From assembly GCA_025963775.1 (NCBI GenBank), contig JAOQAD010000020.1:34321-98320 (forward strand): a stretch of 64,000 bases of DNA, given 5' to 3'. Under the pieces are notes generated by a model, which searched no databases, had not been told where the DNA came from, and was given only the letters and a program-made list of their open reading frames with translations. This DNA comes from Bacteroidota bacterium (GTDB lineage: Bacteria; Bacteroidota; Bacteroidia; 2-12-FULL-35-15). Below are positions 9,983 to 19,446 of this stretch, piece by piece. Made by a program: the position numbers and the translations under genes. Each line of letters begins with the position of its first letter. Positions within the stretch are counted from its first letter, which is position 1.

Positions 9983-12900
9983 ATGAAAAAAATCTTCCTC
10001 CTTTTCCCTTTGTTTTTTGCCGCGGCCGTCCTGCACGGACAGGCCTGTTTCAAGAATGAGCCTTATTTGCATGAACAGCAGTCAATGGTGTCCGGGGACA
10101 TGATCACGAAGGCCGTATTAGCAGACATGAACAATGATGCTGTTACAGACATGGTTGGCTTTGATGTGATCGGGAACCTCATCAGCTTTTATATGCAGCA
10201 GCCCGGCGGAAGCTTTCTGAAAACGGACTCGCTTCATTACAACGATAATTATCTGAATGTAAAACTGAAGGTGATCGATATTGATAATAACGGCACCCGC
10301 GATGTTGCGGCATTGCTGGATTACGGGGTGTTATTCATCTATACCGATGGGGCTGGGCACATCGTATCACTTGATACGCTCCTGCAGGGCGATAATGCCT
10401 ACGTTTTTGAGATCGGGGATTATAACGATGATGGTATCAATGATGTGGTCATTAACACCAGTGCTCCGGCTGCAAAAGTGTATGCGGGAACAGTGTCATC
10501 CGGATATATACTGAAGGACAGCATCCAGGCAAATTTCCGCTACATCAGGATTACAGACATGAATAATGATGGGAAAAATGATATTGTTTACGGAGGTGAT
10601 TGTTATGCCTGTGCGGGACCGGAAGATGGCGGGGTTTTATCAAAGGATCCGAATGATTCACTGGTGCAGGTTTTTTCTGTGCCTTCCAATTATCATTATT
10701 TCATGCAAACCGCGGATTTGTATACGGATGGAATGCCGGATATTCAATTGTCGAATGGCTTCAGCATCATGAGCTATAAGAACAACGGCGGTTTTTCGTT
10801 CACACTCACACAGCAGGTGAATTATATGCCTCATGCAGGGTTTGCACAGTATAACTGGTTTACGAGCGATATTGATACCGATGGCGATGCAGATTTTGTA
10901 CTGAGTGTGGACGATAAGTCATTCATTTTTTATAATAGTGCAGGACTTTTGGACACAGTGAATTTTTCTGTGTTCACCACTCCTTTAAATGTGCTTGGAG
11001 TGGCGGATATGAACTCAGACGGTGAAGATGACATTGTATTGCAGCGGAACGACACCACGCAGGCAACATACGCTTTCCTGAATAAAGGGAATGGTGTGTT
11101 TGAAGGGGCGAACTTCATGAATTATGAATACGGGGGATATGGTGCGATTAACAGCATGCACATTGTTAAAACCACTCCCATCGATCTTGATCACGATGGT
11201 TTTACTGAAATTATTGCATCCGGCATATCCGGCTTAACCGTGTATCATAACAATGGGAACAGGACCTGGGACCGCGCTACTGTGCTCTGGCCTTATAGCT
11301 CCGCGTATTCCGATTGCGTAGATTTTGATTTCGGCTATCTGAATAACGACAGTACGTATGATTGCGCAATGCTTTCAAGCGGCTCATCCGGCCCGGTGCT
11401 GCAGATCTACTATGGCATCACGGGTGCCCTCGGAACAACGTATGACAGCGTGAAGATCATTCCGCAGTATACAAATACCAATATGATAAAGCTTGCGGAT
11501 ATTAACGGTGATGGATGGAAAGACCTGGTGCTCACGCTCCGGCCTCCAATGAGCGGTATTGCGGAGATCCATATTCGTCTGAACAATGGCAATGGCAGTT
11601 TTGGGCCGGCAATTTCACCTTATCCTTCGGGACTTCCGCCATTGTTCAATACGGAAACGTATCTGAGAGTAGCAGATTATGACAATGATAATGACCAGGA
11701 CATTTTCTTTATGTCGCTGGGCGCTGTAGCTTTTGCAAAATGCACAGGCGGCACTTCATTTGCTCCACCTGTATATGTTCCATGGCCCTATTCATCGTAC
11801 AAATACATCATTGCAAATGCGAATAACGATGGTTTTCTTGACATCATTACGCTGTCCTATGCAAACGATACGATCAAAACATTTACCGGCAGCTCCGCAG
11901 GGTTCACATTCAACAGCTACGTGATCGGGCCTCCGGGCCTGAGAGATATAACCGCGAAGGACATTGATAACGACGGGAATGTGGATATTCTCGCACTTGA
12001 TCCTTATAACAGCAGCGTTGATATAATGATGGGACAGGGAACAGGCAGCTTTGTCTACGGAAGCACAGTGCCTTTACACTACCAGGCCAATAACAGCAGC
12101 GAAACGGTGATATCCGAAGACTTTGACAACAACGGCTTTGCAGATATCATCACAACGCAGGGGCCGCAGTACGTTGGGGATCATTCCAAGGTCTTCTTCT
12201 TTTACAGTGATACGCTCGAGCTAAACATAACAAGCGGTGCAACGATATGTGAAGACAAGACATTAAGCCTGCAGACGCCGGCATCATCTTCAATAGACTG
12301 GTTTCAGAACAGTGTTGACATGGGACAGCACAATGTAAATCCGCTCACGGTATCACAAACAGGAATTTACACGGCCACAGTTATTAATAATTATGGCTGT
12401 GCAATTACAAGTGACAGCATCACCATTTATGTGTCTTCCTGCGATTCTGTATGGCCCGGCGATGCAACTATGAATGGCGTTTGCGATGGCTCCGACCTGC
12501 TGAGCCTGGGTGTGAATTATGGCGCAACAGGCACTGTAAGAGCATTGCAGGATAATACATGGTCGGCTCATGCTGCCAGCGACTGGGGTGTAGCCGCTAA
12601 CGGGCTTGATCTTAAATTCTCCGACTGCAATGGCGATGGCTCTGTAGATATGAATGATACGCTGGCGATCGTCCAGAACTTTGCTTCCCTGCACACCTTG
12701 TCACCAATCGTTGATGCGCTGCCTTTATCAACACCCGTTTTTTATTTTACGACTGCTTCCGGTTCGTATTTACCGGGGCAGTATATTGATGTGGACATCT
12801 GGCTTGGTTCTTCTGTAAACCCGGTAAATAATTTATACGGAATTGCATTTGACATTCAGTATGATGCTTCTGTTGTGGAGCCGGCAACAGAGCTCCTGTC

Positions 12901-13468
12901 CTTCTCAAACAGCTGGTTCGCTTCGCCCTGGGTAAACGCGGTAATGCTGAGGAAACCGGATGCCGCTGCCAATACTTTTCATGCTGCTATCAGCCGCACC
13001 GATCATTTAAATGCAGATGGCTTTGGAAAGATCGCGTCTTTCCGCTGCCAGGCCCTGAACTCGATCCTTACATCAACGCCGCTTACGTTTTCAGTATCAG
13101 GCTATAGCGCTAACGATTCCTCATTGGCTCCTGTCTTCTTTAGCAGGATCTCCCATACGATAAGTATTGACCCATTGGGAACAACAGTACCTGAAGAAGA
13201 GAATGATCCGGGCGTGGTTATTTATCCGAACCCGTATTCAGATCATGCTGAAATAGCTTATTTTATTAACAGGCAGTCCAATGTAAGCATAGAAGTATAC
13301 GATGCGATGGGGCAGCTTATAGAAACACTCGTGAAGGACAGCCAGCCTGCAGGAGAGCATCATTGCCAGTTCTCTGCAAAGCAAAAAGGATTTACCGGCG
13401 GAATTTATTTTGTGAAGGTCAGCATTGATGGAAAAATAACCATGAAGAGAATTATAGAGATGAAATAA
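9983..13468 (+). CDS. Giant T9SS protein: FG-GAP/VCBS propeller, dockerin-like, cohesin-like, sorting domain
   Basis: 1161 residues with a signal peptide (MKKIFLLFPLFFAAAVLHG). About 12 Asp-rich FG-GAP/VCBS calcium loops follow (DMNNDAVTDMV, DIDNNGTRDVA, DYNDDGINDVV, DLDHDGFTEII, DINGDGWKDLV, DIDNDGNVDIL and others) up to about residue 740, then an Ig-like strand region. At about 824-900 are two EF-hand-like loops of dockerin type (GDATMNGVCDGSD and DCNGDGSVDMND) set about 55 residues apart. At about 918-1060 is a cohesin-like beta-sandwich (LPGQYIDVDIWLGS, then LYGIAFDIQYDASVV). A type A sorting domain (YPNPYSDHAEIAY) fills 1078-1161. The tail closely resembles that of the next gene. Likely surface protein; the ligand is unknown. 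Confidence 0.85.
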   Translation: MKKIFLLFPLFFAAAVLHGQACFKNEPYLHEQQSMVSGDMITKAVLADMNNDAVTDMVGFDVIGNLISFYMQQPGGSFLKTDSLHYNDNYLNVKLKVIDIDNNGTRDVAALLDYGVLFIYTDGAGHIVSLDTLLQGDNAYVFEIGDYNDDGINDVVINTSAPAAKVYAGTVSSGYILKDSIQANFRYIRITDMNNDGKNDIVYGGDCYACAGPEDGGVLSKDPNDSLVQVFSVPSNYHYFMQTADLYTDGMPDIQLSNGFSIMSYKNNGGFSFTLTQQVNYMPHAGFAQYNWFTSDIDTDGDADFVLSVDDKSFIFYNSAGLLDTVNFSVFTTPLNVLGVADMNSDGEDDIVLQRNDTTQATYAFLNKGNGVFEGANFMNYEYGGYGAINSMHIVKTTPIDLDHDGFTEIIASGISGLTVYHNNGNRTWDRATVLWPYSSAYSDCVDFDFGYLNNDSTYDCAMLSSGSSGPVLQIYYGITGALGTTYDSVKIIPQYTNTNMIKLADINGDGWKDLVLTLRPPMSGIAEIHIRLNNGNGSFGPAISPYPSGLPPLFNTETYLRVADYDNDNDQDIFFMSLGAVAFAKCTGGTSFAPPVYVPWPYSSYKYIIANANNDGFLDIITLSYANDTIKTFTGSSAGFTFNSYVIGPPGLRDITAKDIDNDGNVDILALDPYNSSVDIMMGQGTGSFVYGSTVPLHYQANNSSETVISEDFDNNGFADIITTQGPQYVGDHSKVFFFYSDTLELNITSGATICEDKTLSLQTPASSSIDWFQNSVDMGQHNVNPLTVSQTGIYTATVINNYGCAITSDSITIYVSSCDSVWPGDATMNGVCDGSDLLSLGVNYGATGTVRALQDNTWSAHAASDWGVAANGLDLKFSDCNGDGSVDMNDTLAIVQNFASLHTLSPIVDALPLSTPVFYFTTASGSYLPGQYIDVDIWLGSSVNPVNNLYGIAFDIQYDASVVEPATELLSFSNSWFASPWVNAVMLRKPDAAANTFHAAISRTDHLNADGFGKIASFRCQALNSILTSTPLTFSVSGYSANDSSLAPVFFSRISHTISIDPLGTTVPEEENDPGVVIYPNPYSDHAEIAYFINRQSNVSIEVYDAMGQLIETLVKDSQPAGEHHCQFSAKQKGFTGGIYFVKVSIDGKITMKRIIEMK

Positions 13469-13513
13469 GCTGTTCTTAGTACGTAATAGTTATAATTATC
13501 AATTCATATAAAA

Positions 13514-16500
13514 ATGAAAAAAATTATCTTATTCTTTCTGTTGGCGATAAGCCAATTGATGAACGCACAGTGCCTGAACGGAGCCTATACCATAGGTGGA
13601 ACAGCTCCCGATTACACCACCATCACTTCTGCTGTGAGCGCCTTAACCGCGAATGGCGTTTGCGGCCCCGTGGTGTTCAACATCCGCTCAGGTATATACG
13701 CCGAACAGGTCATCATTCCGGCCATCACAGGAAGCTCCGCTTCAAACACCATCACCTTTCAGTCGGAAGCGCTCGACAGCACTGCGGTGACGGTTCAGGC
13801 GTCCGGATCATTCAGCAACAATTCGATTTTCAAGCTGAACGGTGTGGATTATGTTAAATTCTACAAGCTGAAAGTAAAGAACACCGCTACAACGTTTGGC
13901 TGTGTGTTCATGATACAAAACAGCTCCGACAATAATACCATCAGTAATTGTATCATTGAAAACCTTGTAAGCACAGCAACAAGCGCAAACAGGTACCTGG
14001 TCAACTCGGGCACGGATAATGAGAACATCAGCATTACGAATAATTATTTTTTGGGCGGCACCCGCGCTGTGAATTTTACAGGCACTTTTACAGTCCCTAC
14101 TTCATTTACGATCAGCGGCAATAAGTTTCAAAACCAGTTTGAATACGGTGTTTTCTTAACGGATGTTAAGAGCCCGAAGATCACAGGAAATGTGTTCAGC
14201 TACTCCACGGCCTTGTCTTCCTACGCCATCCGCTTATTCAGGTGCAATGACTCCACTGTTATTTCAAATAACCGCATTACCCTGAATGGAGGAACAGGAA
14301 TGTCAGTTGAATATTGTACAGGCCTTGCATCAAAAAACATCCTGATCGCTAACAATGTGATCAATGGCTCGGCAAGCTCGTCCGGGATCGGTGTGGGAAA
14401 CAGCTATAAGCTCGGGGTGTATCACAATACGGTGGTTATCAACGGGACATACACCGGGAACTATTGCATGTATGGTGAAACCACCGATGCAACAGATGTT
14501 GTAAAGAACAATATTTTTTACCAGCAGGGTATCGGGAAAACGATGTACACGCTCCTGGGCGGAACATTTACATCCGATTACAATGATATGTACAGCCTCA
14601 CGGCTGCTTTCGGATATTTTAACGGCACGACCTGCAACACATTTTCCGATTGGCAAACGATCACCGGCATGGATGCACACAGCCTGAATATTATTCCGCA
14701 GTTTGTATCTTCATCCGATCTTCACATTTCAACCGACTTTTCCCAGAACCTGGTATTGCCTTATTTTTCAGCTGTTCCGGTCGACATGGAAGGAACGGTA
14801 CGTGATATAAGCTCTCCTTATTTCGGTGCATACGAGTTCTTTAATGTCCCGATCCCTGATGATGCCTCTGTTAGCCAGCTTTTAAGCCCTGCTGTAAGAA
14901 CCTGCCAGGGTATAGTTCCTGTGAGGATGTTATTGAAAAATTACGGGATCAATAATCTTACATCAGCAACAATTAACTGGTCGGTGAATGGCGCGATACA
15001 GCCTTCTTACAGCTGGACAGGCAATCTTAATTTTTATGATTCCACATCGGTAATTATCGGAAGCTGGAATTTTTCGAACCTCGGAAGCTATGCTTTTAAA
15101 GTATGGAGCTCTGATCCGAATGCTTCCGCCGATGGCTTTGTGCTGAATGATACGCTCACAGCTCCAATCACATATTCGCGCTTAAATGGTGTGTATACTG
15201 TTGGCGGCGCATCACCTGATTTTATAAATTTTAATGCAGCAGTAAGTGCGCTCACTGTAAGGGGAGTTTGCGGCCCTGTGACCTTTAATGTAAGGAACGG
15301 CACGTATTATGAGCAATTGAATATTCCGCTGATCAATGGTGTAAGCGCCGTGAACAGGGTCACTTTTCAATCCGAAAGCGGCATCAACACTGCGGTAGTG
15401 TTGAATAACAACGTGATCAACAATACATACACACTTTACCTGAATGGCTCCGATGACCTGGAGTTTAAGAACATGACGATCACCGGGACCAACGGGAACA
15501 GTAATATCATTGTGCGCGTGGAGAATGGTTCGGATAATAATTTGTTCTATAACAATAAAATCACCGGCTGGGCCACTTATACAAGCTTTTGTATATCCTC
15601 AGGCAGCAGCGGCGCAACAAACAACAATCACAATCAATACATCGCCAATGATATATACGGAGGAACGATCGGGCTCAATATTGAAGGACAAGGAAGTGTG
15701 ATGTCATTTTTGCAAACCGGGACAGTTATTTCCGGCAACACTTTTCATGATCAGTTAACGAAGGCACTCCAGATGTTCAGCCAGGATTCTCTTGTTGTTT
15801 CATCAAATACGTTTACAAGCAGCACCACTTTTACGCAGGCTTCTATTTTCCTGCAGTATTACAATTATACATCTTTTATCAAGAACAGGATCTCTGCAAG
15901 CAATTCAGGCCTCAGCCTGGGAAGCGCTTTATCACCGGCAACTGCCGGGGTCATTGCAAATAACTTCATAGATTGTTCAGGAAGTGCTTCCATCGTTGGG
16001 TTGAGCACGGACATGCCAACCATTTACAACAATTCAATAAACATAACCAATACCAATGCTGCGAGCATTGGGGCATCCCTTTCTGCAAATGTGAATTTTA
16101 AAAACAACATTGTTGTAAATAGCGGAGGAGGATTTGCACTTGCTATTCCTGCTTCTGCCGGAAGCCTCCTTTCCAATAACAATGACCTGTATGTTACCGG
16201 TGCAGCCCTTGCAAAGAAAGGAACAGCAACGTATGCAACATTGCCTGCCTGGAATGCGGCAACAAGCCTTGATGCGAATTCCGTTTCGTTCAATCCCATG
16301 TTTATGTCCACAAGCAACCTCCATGTTTTGAATCCTGCCCTCGCTAATGCAGGCGCATCCGTTGCCGGGATCATTACGGATGATATCGACGGAGATTTAA
16401 GAAACCTTTCAACTCCGGGGATCGGTGCGGATGAGATCGTAAGCTCCGCAAAAGATATTCTTACATTCAACTTTAACAGCCTTGTGCCTGCTGTAACCGG

Positions 16501-18625
16501 CGTGGTTGGAACCAATACTGTTTCACTGACAGTGCCGTATGGTACGGATGTAACAGCCCTGGTAGCCACATTCACGAATTCTTCAGGCTCTTCAGTGAAG
16601 ATCGGATCAACGCCACAGCTAAGCGGAACAACTGCCAATGACTTTACAAATCCTGTAAATTATACGGTTACAGCGGCGGATATGAGTACAAAAGTGTATG
16701 TTGTTACCGTAACATTTGCACCAGCATTGTGGTACGCAGAAACCAGCGGGGTGCCGAATAATCTGCACTCTGTGCATTTTATAACGGCTAACAGCGGGTG
16801 GACAGTAGGCACTGCAGGTACGATCCTGCATACTGCAAATGGCGGTGCGAGCTGGGTGGCACAAAACAGCGGGGTTACAAAAACATTGTTTTCCGTAAGG
16901 TTTACAAGCGCCACAGAAGGCTGGGCAGTTGGAAGGGATGAAACGATCCTGCATACAACAAATGCCGGGGCTACCTGGACGGCAACGTTCGGGACACCCG
17001 GAGTGAACTATTCTTCCGTGTTTTTTATAAGCCCGACCGAAGGCTGGATCGGTGGAGATTACGGCAAGGTAATTCATACTTCGGATGGTGGTTTAACCTG
17101 GACCAACCAGAACACCGGATTTTTTACGCAGATATTTTCGGTTTACTTTACAGATGCAAACCACGGATGGGCAGTTGGAGATGATGCTTCTGATGTTGCA
17201 ATAAAGACGGTGAATGGCGGACTTACATGGCAGCTGTGTTATGTTGGGATCACCTGCCCGCTGGAAAGTGTTTTCTTTATTGATAATAACAAAGGCTGGG
17301 TTGCCGGAAAGTTTGACTGGGCATCCGGCGATGGGGGAGATACATTTGGAATGGTGGATGCAGATGCAGGCACCGGTAATCATATGTATGGAATGCAGTT
17401 CATTAACGATACCATAGGATATTGTGTGGGAGATACGGGCCTTATTACGAAGTCGGTTGACGGAGGATCAACCTGGTCGGCTGAATACAGCGGCACTTCG
17501 AACAAGTTGTATTCGCTGTTTATCTACAGTAACGGAGATGCCTGGACGGTGGGTGCAAACGGGACTATTTTAAAAAACTCTCCTGTAGCCCCGGTGGTTA
17601 CAAGTGATGTATGGCCGGGAGATGCAAACCACGATTCGGTTGTCACGAATTACGACCTGCTGCCGCTCGGCCTGTATTATTCATCTGCAGGGGCACCGCG
17701 TGCAGGCAGCAGCAATCTGTGGCAGGCATGGCCGGCTGCAGACTGGGGAACAGCACAGGCAAACGGATCCGACATTAAGCATGCGGATTGCAATGGCGAT
17801 GGAATAATTGATAACAATGATACGCTTGCAGTGAACCTTAATTTTTCTTCCATGCATGCGCTGGCACCGCCGCATGGCATTGCGCGCTCCACCGGCCCGG
17901 ATTTGTATTTCACAACCGCCAGCACGGTTTATGCTCCGGGCGACTGGGTGGATGTGGATGTGATGGCAGGAACGTCAGCGTTGCCGGTGTCTGACCTGTA
18001 CGGATTGGGCTTTAATATTGACTACGATGCATTCTTTGTTCAGTCGGGAACCACAAGCCTCAGTTATCCTGCAGGCTGGCTGGGCACCCCGGGAACTGAT
18101 GCGGTCACTTTCTCTAAGGTGATGGGTGGTACCGTTTATGGTGCAGCAACAAGAACGGACCATACAAACAGGGATGGTTATGGAAGGATCGCTACATTGC
18201 GTTTCAGGGTAGACCCATCGGTGGCGTATGATTCGGTCATGACCTTTTCACTCAGCTCTTATTCCGCGAATGATTCTTCCGGTTACGGACTCACATTCAA
18301 TGACACTACATTCGGGATCCGGATCAGGCAAATGACGACCGGGCTGCCGGAAGCGGGCACTGCTTCATCAGTAAGTATTTATCCGAACCCTTATTCCGAT
18401 CATACTGAAATAACCTATAAGTTAAGTAAAAGCGCAGAGCTGAGCATTGAAGTGTATAATTCGATGGGGCAGAAAGTGGCAACTGCTGTAAATGCAACAC
18501 AACCTGCAGGAGCTTACCGTTATGAGTTTTCCGCGAAGGCAATTGGAAGAGGTGCGGGAGTGTATTTTGTGAAGATCAGCATTGATGGCAAGGTCACGAT
18601 GAAGAGAATAGTGGAGATGAAATAA
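13514..18625 (+). CDS. Giant T9SS protein: duplicated beta-helix, YCF48-like propeller, dockerin-like, cohesin-like, sorting domain
   Basis: 1703 residues, signal peptide MKKIILFFLLAISQLMNAQ. A parallel beta-helix module (about 20-440) opens with YTIGGTAPDYTTITSAVSAL and recurs at about 556-980 (YTVGGASPDFINFNAAVSAL), an internal duplication separated by a CARDB-like segment. Then come a DUF5018-like beta domain (about 981-1069), YCF48/BNR-type blades (about 1071-1352; ILHTANGGASW, ILHTTNAGATW, VIHTSDGGLTW), dockerin-like loops (DANHDSVVTNYD near 1370, DCNGDGIIDNND near 1425), a cohesin-like domain (about 1462-1600, APGDWVDVDVMAGTS) and a sorting domain from about 1620 (YPNPYSDHTEITY). It lies 45 bases after the previous gene, so co-transcription is likely. 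Beta-helix plus cohesin could mean polysaccharide binding, but no catalytic residues are evident. Confidence 0.85.
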   Translation: MKKIILFFLLAISQLMNAQCLNGAYTIGGTAPDYTTITSAVSALTANGVCGPVVFNIRSGIYAEQVIIPAITGSSASNTITFQSEALDSTAVTVQASGSFSNNSIFKLNGVDYVKFYKLKVKNTATTFGCVFMIQNSSDNNTISNCIIENLVSTATSANRYLVNSGTDNENISITNNYFLGGTRAVNFTGTFTVPTSFTISGNKFQNQFEYGVFLTDVKSPKITGNVFSYSTALSSYAIRLFRCNDSTVISNNRITLNGGTGMSVEYCTGLASKNILIANNVINGSASSSGIGVGNSYKLGVYHNTVVINGTYTGNYCMYGETTDATDVVKNNIFYQQGIGKTMYTLLGGTFTSDYNDMYSLTAAFGYFNGTTCNTFSDWQTITGMDAHSLNIIPQFVSSSDLHISTDFSQNLVLPYFSAVPVDMEGTVRDISSPYFGAYEFFNVPIPDDASVSQLLSPAVRTCQGIVPVRMLLKNYGINNLTSATINWSVNGAIQPSYSWTGNLNFYDSTSVIIGSWNFSNLGSYAFKVWSSDPNASADGFVLNDTLTAPITYSRLNGVYTVGGASPDFINFNAAVSALTVRGVCGPVTFNVRNGTYYEQLNIPLINGVSAVNRVTFQSESGINTAVVLNNNVINNTYTLYLNGSDDLEFKNMTITGTNGNSNIIVRVENGSDNNLFYNNKITGWATYTSFCISSGSSGATNNNHNQYIANDIYGGTIGLNIEGQGSVMSFLQTGTVISGNTFHDQLTKALQMFSQDSLVVSSNTFTSSTTFTQASIFLQYYNYTSFIKNRISASNSGLSLGSALSPATAGVIANNFIDCSGSASIVGLSTDMPTIYNNSINITNTNAASIGASLSANVNFKNNIVVNSGGGFALAIPASAGSLLSNNNDLYVTGAALAKKGTATYATLPAWNAATSLDANSVSFNPMFMSTSNLHVLNPALANAGASVAGIITDDIDGDLRNLSTPGIGADEIVSSAKDILTFNFNSLVPAVTGVVGTNTVSLTVPYGTDVTALVATFTNSSGSSVKIGSTPQLSGTTANDFTNPVNYTVTAADMSTKVYVVTVTFAPALWYAETSGVPNNLHSVHFITANSGWTVGTAGTILHTANGGASWVAQNSGVTKTLFSVRFTSATEGWAVGRDETILHTTNAGATWTATFGTPGVNYSSVFFISPTEGWIGGDYGKVIHTSDGGLTWTNQNTGFFTQIFSVYFTDANHGWAVGDDASDVAIKTVNGGLTWQLCYVGITCPLESVFFIDNNKGWVAGKFDWASGDGGDTFGMVDADAGTGNHMYGMQFINDTIGYCVGDTGLITKSVDGGSTWSAEYSGTSNKLYSLFIYSNGDAWTVGANGTILKNSPVAPVVTSDVWPGDANHDSVVTNYDLLPLGLYYSSAGAPRAGSSNLWQAWPAADWGTAQANGSDIKHADCNGDGIIDNNDTLAVNLNFSSMHALAPPHGIARSTGPDLYFTTASTVYAPGDWVDVDVMAGTSALPVSDLYGLGFNIDYDAFFVQSGTTSLSYPAGWLGTPGTDAVTFSKVMGGTVYGAATRTDHTNRDGYGRIATLRFRVDPSVAYDSVMTFSLSSYSANDSSGYGLTFNDTTFGIRIRQMTTGLPEAGTASSVSIYPNPYSDHTEITYKLSKSAELSIEVYNSMGQKVATAVNATQPAGAYRYEFSAKAIGRGAGVYFVKISIDGKVTMKRIVEMK

Positions 18626-18646
18626 AACGGGTTGATGAAAAAATAG

Positions 18647-18678
18647 AGATCCCTGCTGCGAAGCGGGGATTTTTTTTA
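18647..18678. terminator. Terminator between converging genes
   Basis: Stem ATCCCTGCT / AGCGGGGAT around TGCGA, followed by seven or more T. It serves the rightward giant gene; the stop codon of the leftward LytTR gene abuts it. Confidence 0.75.
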
Positions 18679-19446
18679 GCGCTCTCCCGAGATGCTTTTT
18701 ATTTTTTCGAGGATCTCCGTTTTTTTTCTCCTTGAAACCTCCACTTCGGTTTTATCCTTTAATGTAAGAATGCAAAGCTCTCCCTTGGAATAGCTGCTGA
18801 TGTGAAGGATGTTTACGATCACGCTTTTATTCACTCTTACAAAGAAAGGAATGTTCAGCAGGAGGTCTTCGTGCTCTTTCAGCGTTTTTGTTGAAACGAA
18901 TTTCATGCCCCTGCTTGTTGTGATCTCGCAGTAGCCGCGGATGGCTTCGAGCTGCATGATGTCCTGCACATCCACGAAATGAACTTTCCCCTGGTGATGC
19001 AATGTCATTTTTTTTACAAGTTCCTGCTTCTCATCAATGCTGTGAACCAGGTGAAGGATGTTCTGCTGTTTGCTTTTTAATTCGATCCGTTCCTTTGCTC
19101 GCTTTACGGAAGAAATTAATTTCTGGTAATCGATGGGCTTTAAAATATAATCGATGGCATTGAAATCAAAGGCCTGGATGGCGAATTCATCAAAGCCGGA
19201 AATAAAGATCACATCGAAATCGATCTTGCTGAACATGCGCAAAAGGTCGAAGCCGCTTTTGGACGGCATTTTAATATCGAGAAACACCAGTTCCGGTTTT
19301 GTTTCGTTGATCAGGCGGAAGGCTTCATCAGCAGAGGCAGCCTCCGCGAGCTTTTCAATTTCCGGGCAGTATTTTTCGAGGTACCTGCTGAGCACCGACC
19401 TGTTGCCTTCCTCATCATCTACTATGATGCATCTAATCTTCGTCAT
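18676..19446 (-). CDS. LytTR family response regulator
   Basis: 256 residues. Receiver domain at 1-120 with acidic pocket D10/D11, phosphoacceptor D57 (VFLDIKMP) and the conserved Lys in YILKPIDY. LytTR DNA-binding domain at about 155-250 (HFVDVQDIMQLEAIRGYCEI, FVRVNKSVIVN). It binds DNA as the output of the kinase gene just upstream, which it overlaps by 14 bases, so the pair is translationally coupled. Target genes cannot be read from the sequence; the secreted-protein genes next door are possible targets. Confidence 0.93.
   Translation of the reverse strand: MTKIRCIIVDDEEGNRSVLSRYLEKYCPEIEKLAEAASADEAFRLINETKPELVFLDIKMPSKSGFDLLRMFSKIDFDVIFISGFDEFAIQAFDFNAIDYILKPIDYQKLISSVKRAKERIELKSKQQNILHLVHSIDEKQELVKKMTLHHQGKVHFVDVQDIMQLEAIRGYCEITTSRGMKFVSTKTLKEHEDLLLNIPFFVRVNKSVIVNILHISSYSKGELCILTLKDKTEVEVSRRKKTEILEKIKSISGER

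Noticed and set aside
12440..18340. Cellulosome-type scaffold
   Set aside because: No glycoside hydrolases, no repeated cohesins and unusual dockerin spacing; only the module resemblance stands.
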